Below, piece after piece: positions 58,604-64,000 of a stretch of 64,000 nucleotides of DNA. Under the pieces are notes generated by a model, which did no database searches, had not been told where the DNA came from, and saw nothing but the letters and a program-made list of their open reading frames with translations. This DNA comes from Gari tellinella. Lineage: Eukaryota; Mollusca; Bivalvia; Cardiida; Psammobiidae. Made by a program: the position numbers and the translations under genes. The first letter of the stretch is position 1, and each line of letters opens with the position of its first letter. Location of the stretch: the NCBI GenBank assembly GCA_922989275.2, contig OV277872.1, positions 26,428,119 to 26,492,118 on the forward strand, in the 5' to 3' direction.

Positions 58604-58666
58604 TTAAGAGCAGTATATATATTAATATTAATTTAATTCCCTATCTGGAATATTGAAAAAAAAATT
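58604..58666 (+). mobile_element. Solo 3' terminus of the 1560-5465 Penelope family
   Basis: Matches 5411-5465 almost base for base: 'agagcagtatatatattaat' and ccctatctggaatattgaaaa. No other part of the element is attached. Confidence 0.75.
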
Positions 58667-59790
58667 GATTTATTATTGGTATTTTATTAGGGGTGACGCT
58701 AAGGTAAATCGCTAAAGAGATATGTCTTCTTTTAAATAAAAAGAACAAGGTTGAACGCCACGTCTTTTCGCAAACGCGGCTTTTTTTTAACAGGATTTAC
58801 TTTTTCAGTTGATGTCGGATTCTCATGCGGTTTTCAGCAGATAAACGGAAATTATCTTCTTGAGTTTAATCGTGTCTCAGAAGTTTGATAAGTTGCTCCA
58901 GTGGTCCAGAACAAAGCGTTACATAATAGAATATCGACTTTAAACAGTGAAATAACTTTGATGTTATATAACACAAGTTTTAAGGGGTAATTTAAAAATC
59001 TGAGACATCGATCCCTAGATATGGTAATGAAGTGTTTAACACGTCACAACTTAAGACGGCTGTGAAATCGCTGTTTGAATATTTTTCAATGGTCTAATAA
59101 AAACGTAAAAAAGTAAAATATTTTCTTAAATTGGCATAATATGGCGAGATGTTTACTACTTTAACCCCTTAGTTATGCAATGGGAAAAACGACTATAAGT
59201 TATGAAAATCCGCTTGCAGTATTAAGGATCGGTCGCTTCCTTAATATGCTTCGTGGATGATTTGATTATCGATAAAGAGGGTTGATCTAAATACACGGCA
59301 CTGTTTTTCAATATCACATTTTAACTATCAACAACCACTACAACAATCACTACTGTGTTATTATATGGAATATTAGTGTACCGTTGAAAATATGAAATTG
59401 GAGAGAACTCACATAGGCTTTGCCTGTTGTCCAAACTTTTTCTCTGAATAAAATATTGTTTAAACTAAAATATGAAGTAAGAACTTGTTCACCCAACCAA
59501 ATAAAGATTCATTTTCTGTTGTTTTTTTCTTTCAGATCGTAATTTATTTAAGTGAGGTTGCTTCAGTTTACGAATTTGTTGGACACTTATAGAGTTTTCT
59601 TATACTTTGTATGTTTTAAGTACAATGTAACAGTGACTGTAAAATGAAACAAATTTAGGCGGGGTGTCACCAGATTCGTTCGAATTTATTTTACATTTTG
59701 AATCATGACTAGTGGCGGCCATGGTGTTAAATCTAAATCCTACACAGGTTCAGAAAAACATGTATATTTTTTACTGTTACATATAATAAA

Positions 59791-61112
59791 ACAAGAGGAC
59801 TATATTGACCCTGGGTCACTCACATGAGCTGATCGGCTTGATTTGGCCAACACTTGAATCCGCCTTTTCTCATTTGACCCAATTACCTACTTTTTAAGTC
59901 ATGTGTCCCATTGGCAAGATTGTTATATATTGTGTCAAGGTAATCATACCTAGGGTTTTAAAAGCTTTTCTTAAGGTTTGACATAGACTAGTGACCTTAA
60001 TTTTGACGAAATAAGACACACATATTTTAATTTGGTCTTGATTTTATCAATTTGATCATACTGAACAAGTTTTGTGAAGGTAAGTCTATAATTGTAATCT
60101 CTTGAGCATTTACAAGCATTATTGACGATTTGACCTAGTGACTTACATTTTGATCCCTTGTGATCAATAGTCAAACTGCGGCATAGATTTTGTGATTTAT
60201 ATAAGAATGCTTGATGAATATTTGGCTACAATTGTGGCTTATAGAGCGTTTGCAGGTAATAATTCTGAGCATAAATTATTTGATCAAGATTGGGCTTAAA
60301 TTGTTGCTTCTACAGTGTTATCAAGTTTTGACATAGTGGCCTACATTTTGACCCAACCTGACCCATAATATTTACCCAACCAGACCCATAATTTCGAAAT
60401 TCACCTAAATTGTGTCGAGATTGAAATTTGGACCAAGTTTGACGAATGTGGCTTGTAAAGTGTTCACAAGCTTTTTCTCTTGTTTAACCCAACTTACTCC
60501 ATGGTCTAACTTGACCTAGAATGATATATCTGGTCAAATTTTATTTAAAGTTAGCAAAAAGTGTGGGTTCTAGAGTATTCACAAGCGTTTCCTAAGAAAT
60601 TACCAAGTGAATTATTTTTGATCTCACAAAACAAACGCATGATCAAAATTGGATTATCTGCATTGACAAATTCTTATAAAGATATACATGAAACAACAAC
60701 TTCTAGAAGGTCTTTAACTTTAAATTCAATATAACTGTACATGGATTGACCACGTCCTCGGGCGGCAATGCTTTTTTTTATCAGATCGAATGTTTTTGAA
60801 TAACTATGAAAGTCTTTTAAATCAGAAACATTTTGGTGAAAACCAAATTGAAATCGACCAGTGGTTTCGGAAACGAACGTTTTCTATTTTTAATCAAGGG
60901 CTGCAATGACCACAAGAAAAAACAACCCCGGTCACCAAATGTTAACAAGTTTTTGTACCCCACCCTACTAATGCTTCTGAAGAAGTTTGATTGATTTAGG
61001 GAAATTGTTTCAGAGAAAATGTTATTTGAGAATGTAAACGGACTCCGGACGACAGGCACGGGCGGTGAGCGGTCACAATAGTTCATCCGAAGTCTTTGGC
61101 TCAAGTGAGCTT
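59791..61112. mobile_element. Bivalve tandem-type repeat element (TTGACCC motifs, GGTGAGC end)
   Basis: Starts 'acaagaggactatattgacc', 'gggtcactcacatgag'. Diverged units with 'tttgacctagtgacttacat', 'tttgacccaacctgacccat' follow roughly every 110-150 bp. It ends 'ggacgacaggcacgggcgg' and caagtgagcttaaaa. I recognise this layout from many bivalve introns. No protein. Confidence 0.65.
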
Positions 61113-61167
61113 AAAACAGAGAAATTGTCTTTATATCTGTTTTTCTACAAAAATCATACAAATAGCT

Positions 61168-61392
61168 TAACCCTTTCACTCTCAATGACACGTTTAAGCG
61201 CGTTGCTAACAGTTTGGATCCTCATCAGACGCCGCGTTACGCGGGGTCTGATCAGGACTCAAACTTTTTGACACTCTTATCCATATGTAATACGTCATAC
61301 AACTTTAAATCTAATTTAAAACGTGTCTAGCAGACAACAATACTGAAACAGATGACAATAAAACGGTGAAGTGGTAAAGATCTCCCGAATTT
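61168..61392. mobile_element. MITE family 1, near complete
   Basis: 'taaccctttcactctcaatg', 'taacagtttggatcctcatc', centre agacgccgcgttacgcgg, mirror, 'gcagacaacaatactgaaac', end acggtgaagtggtaaag. Confidence 0.85.
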
Positions 61393-62139
61393 TGTGATCA
61401 TGAAGGGTTTAAAACATCTATCTACATGAAAACCTGTCGTTTTGAAGTGAGTTGTAATTTTGAAAAAGGAGTGATATTCTACGAAAGATCGGTGGTTATT
61501 TTTACCTATACATACTTTGGACTTCAAACTTCACACTTCCTAAATACATGCTAACCATCTCTAATATGGCATTCATAGTTCAAACTTTAAATATCAAACT
61601 TCAGACTTCAAACTTCATACTTCGGACTACAAACCTCAGACATTGCACTTCATTATTCAATCTTAAAACTTCAGACTTCAAGCTTCACATTTCAGCCTTC
61701 AAACTTCACACTTAACATTTTGAATTCATACTCTATACTTTCCTTAACACATGGTTTGACGTTGTTGGCTTATAAATATACAGCGGGTAGCCTATGACTG
61801 ATAACTTTTTAACATCTTAAAAAAGATTAATGGCCCAAAAAATGTCAATTGTGGAGACTATTTTAACATATATAAACTAGCAATGCCGTGCATATCGGTA
61901 TTTGCAAACAATCTGTTTTTATCCAAACCTGAGTTTCCGTTATCGCGATATATATAGTGTTGCCTGCTTTTAAGTTGTTGCTTGTAGTTATTGAAACATA
62001 AACACGTTGATGTATAATTATATATGTACCTATTTCCCGAAAAACTCTACAAGTAGTAAATAGTTTCTTGGCGTCTGATCTGGATCTAAACTCTTTTAGC
62101 TGCTAGCAGTGAAATAGTTTAGCCCATATTCGTTTACAG
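61393..62139. other. Intron or flank with an ACTTCAA-type simple repeat
   Basis: From about 61550 to 61715 the word aaacttca/gacttcaa recurs in a 7-14-bp rhythm. The rest is unremarkable. Confidence 0.6.
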
Positions 62140-62530
62140 TAACTGTGTAGCGTGGGTAGGGAATTTCTCTTTGTTTGCATTGCCTTTGTCCCTTAGCTCC
62201 TGATGGAACTGTTGGGGCACGACAATTCTGCACCATACACCAGTCTTGTCCATTTGTCCCCATCATGGGCAAATTCTTGTGATTCTTAGAATGTCAGTCC
62301 GATCAACTCTTCAATGTTATCAATCCATTTTCTCTGTTGTCTTCCTCTTTTTCTCTTTCCCTCGGCTGTTCCTTGTAAAATTGTCTATGAAAGGCCACTA
62401 GATCGAGTGACATGGCCGTACCATTTCATCTGCCTCCTTTTGACTATAGTTAACAGTTCATCGTGTTTACCTTTGTGGTTAAGAACTCATTTTCTGACTT
62501 GTTCATTGGAAACGTGCTCCATAATTGAGA
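62140..62530 (-). pseudogene. LINE 3' coding fragment (KWYGHVTRSSGL type)
   Basis: On the minus strand, 62430 to 62290 reads KWYGHVTRSSGL, a stop, then TILQGTAEGKRKRGRQQRKW and IDNIEEL, the conserved C-terminal tail of bivalve LINEs. Broken by stops. A short conserved AMQTKRN stretch follows near 62180. A different family from 62985-63430. Confidence 0.7.
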
Positions 62531-62539
62531 TGCCTAAGA

Positions 62540-62795
62540 TGGTCCAAAAGAATCTCAAGCCGCGTAACGTCTGACCAGGATCCAAACATTGTTTTTGAAA
62601 TTTCTTCAGTCATAAATTTGACATTAACGAAATTGAAGCAGTCGATAATTGATGTGGAAGGGGTAAAATCTCACTATACATTTGATCATGAAAGGTTTAA
62701 ACCACTTTATTACCTTATTCATGTACAATAGTTATTTATAAACAGTTAAGACTCCGAGTAACTCTAATCAGGATCCAAACTGTTTGACAGTAATT
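62540..62795. mobile_element. Two family 1 MITE fragments
   Basis: 62550-62665 has the right core arm 'ctgaccaggatccaaacatt' and aagcagtcgata..gaaggggtaaa. 62735-62795 has 'aaacagttaagactccgagt' and its mirror 'atcaggatccaaactgtttg'. Confidence 0.6.
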
Positions 62796-62984
62796 ACAAT
62801 ATTACTTTATTTAATATTCATTTAATTATCAATTAAACTATAGTGGACGATTCTGTGTGACTAATTGTAGTATTATAAAACGATTTTGCATTAGTTTCTT
62901 TGTGTGATCAAAGTAAAGACAGTTTTATAAAATGGTTTGAGAGGTAGTACTCAGTTAGAGCGGTCGTCACTTTTCAATGAACAG

Positions 62985-63430
62985 TGATGATGATGTTCGT
63001 CCATCGCTAGGCGAAGATGACCGTGACTACTGGATTGGCAAGGTGCCATGTGACCAAATGTGGCTCGTCAGACCTATGCGTGCATGAAACGCTCTGCCAC
63101 AGATGGAACACATGTGGGTTGGCTCAGTTGTAGGGGTACTGTCAGCCCTCTGTTTACGGATGACACGTTTCCTCTGAGATTCGTCTATACGGGCTTTCTC
63201 AGCTGCCTTTGCCCAAGCAGCTATTGAACTCCTCCAGGATGGCCTGTTTTCTGCAAGTGACTCCCATGTGTCTGTTGGGATGCTGAGACGCTTCAATGAG
63301 CACTTAAGGTTGTCTTTGAAGCGTTTCTTCTGTCCTCCAAATCGTCTCTTCCCTTCTGACAATTTTCCATAGAACAGTTGCTTTGGTATGCGGGAGTCTG
63401 GCATGCGGCAATGAACAGTAATTTCATTTA
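62985..63430 (-). pseudogene. LINE 3' end with C-terminal C2H2-like zinc finger
   Basis: Open frame 63404-63027: MPDSRIPKQLFYGKLSEGKR, KRFKDNLKCSLKRLSIP, TWESLAENRPSWRSSIAAWA and a final HMCSICGRAFHARIGLTSHI with later His, a C2H2-like finger. The 3' end continues to 'cgcctagcgatggacgaaca' and a short tcatcatca tail. 5'-truncated like most LINE copies. Confidence 0.85.
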
Positions 63431-64000
63431 GAATCGCAGAAACTGAGCGTTTTAATGATCCTGATAGAACGTTACGTTACTCGATGTCTAAAAACTATTT
63501 GTAAATAGCAGCCATGTATCACCCAGCAGCAGGCTGATGGTTAGTATTAGTTATCACTGACTACCGTAATGATCCCAAGTACTGGAACAGGCAGGCCTTG
63601 ACAGACAGAGTAGTATTTGCTAATGGACTAGTCTTATCAGGCTCTTCAATATTTGCCAGTCAATTTGCACTTCTTGCTCAAATAACTATGTACAGGAGCA
63701 ATCAGGTTTTTTATTAAAGGATAATAACAGCAGTTAAACAGGGTGTCACAAGTTTTAGGATCTTACGGAAAAGAACAAATCGTACTTACAACAAACAAGT
63801 GAACAGATTAAATGTGTTCCGATGTTGATCCCTGTATTGATAATACTGTTGATTGGTGACGTAAAAGTGTGCACAAAACTTTTCCAGCTTCTTTTTTGGA
63901 GAATCCTTCTTTGCTTTCTGCTCCGCCTAAAACGCTCAACTGAAATTTTAATTACATTTATGTTTTGGATGGCATGAATTCAACATGTGATGTTCAAAAG
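63431..64000. other. No feature recognised
   Basis: Sequence after the LINE truncation point to the window edge. No exon of the host gene was found here. Confidence 0.5.

Overview
The window looks like nuclear DNA of a mollusc, most likely a bivalve. It carries Penelope-like retroelements, a vertebrate-style mosaic extracellular gene with GT-AG introns, very dense MITEs with palindromic cores, pearl-like tandem-repeat elements, and tails ending in (TTATC)n or (TTATTA)n. There is no operon structure, bacterial RBS or CRISPR array.

Host gene: one gene fills most of the window on the minus strand, from 58247 (its first exon here, with the 5' end outside the window) down to a TAG stop at 14006. 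I could place 22 coding exons. Every junction keeps the reading frame, and nearly all introns are phase 1. The exons give 4322 nt, about 1439 codons before the stop. Domain order is HYR, CCP, CCP, HYR, CCP, CCP, a 200-residue domain with a furin-type RRKR site, two GCC2/ephrin-receptor-like Cys-rich repeats, a pentraxin/LamG domain over three exons, two EGFs, a TSP1, a CCP-like module, a second furin-site domain (RKRR), another GCC2 repeat, a short stalk, one transmembrane helix and a cytoplasmic tail of about 36 residues. The architecture recalls SVEP1/polydom but is membrane-anchored. Coding sequence is about a tenth of the 44-kb span; the introns are largely transposons.

Region by region: 1-1548 has little. 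1560-5465 is a Penelope-like element (RT plus GIY-YIG) with an inverted partial copy of itself at its 5' side and an 11-bp direct repeat on both flanks. 5913-6083 is a long hairpin. 7461-10441 holds a second, endonuclease-less RT element between MITEs. 10442-14000 is MITE-rich intergenic DNA running into the gene's 3' end. Introns from 14 to 58 kb contain an element at 15195-16229 with subrepeat-built inverted ends, a MITE abutting the TM exon (16425-17021), a pearl-like array nested in a MITE (18380-19388), a 3.8-kb inverted-end element inserted into a Penelope relic (26190-30470), a LINE tail (31188-31680), a second pearl-like array (32690-33690), a truncated second copy of the endonuclease-less RT (40498-41574), a long foldback (about 46780-48560), and a 5-kb inverted-end element (49123-54147) carrying an inactivated mariner. 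58250-64000 is upstream intron or flank with a bivalve tandem-type repeat and two LINE 3' fragments.

The main themes are a newly assembled membrane-anchored polydom-like gene with a duplicated protease-site module, a set of large non-coding elements whose inverted ends are built from short degenerate tandem motifs, and MITE families with different termini that share the same interchangeable hairpin cores.
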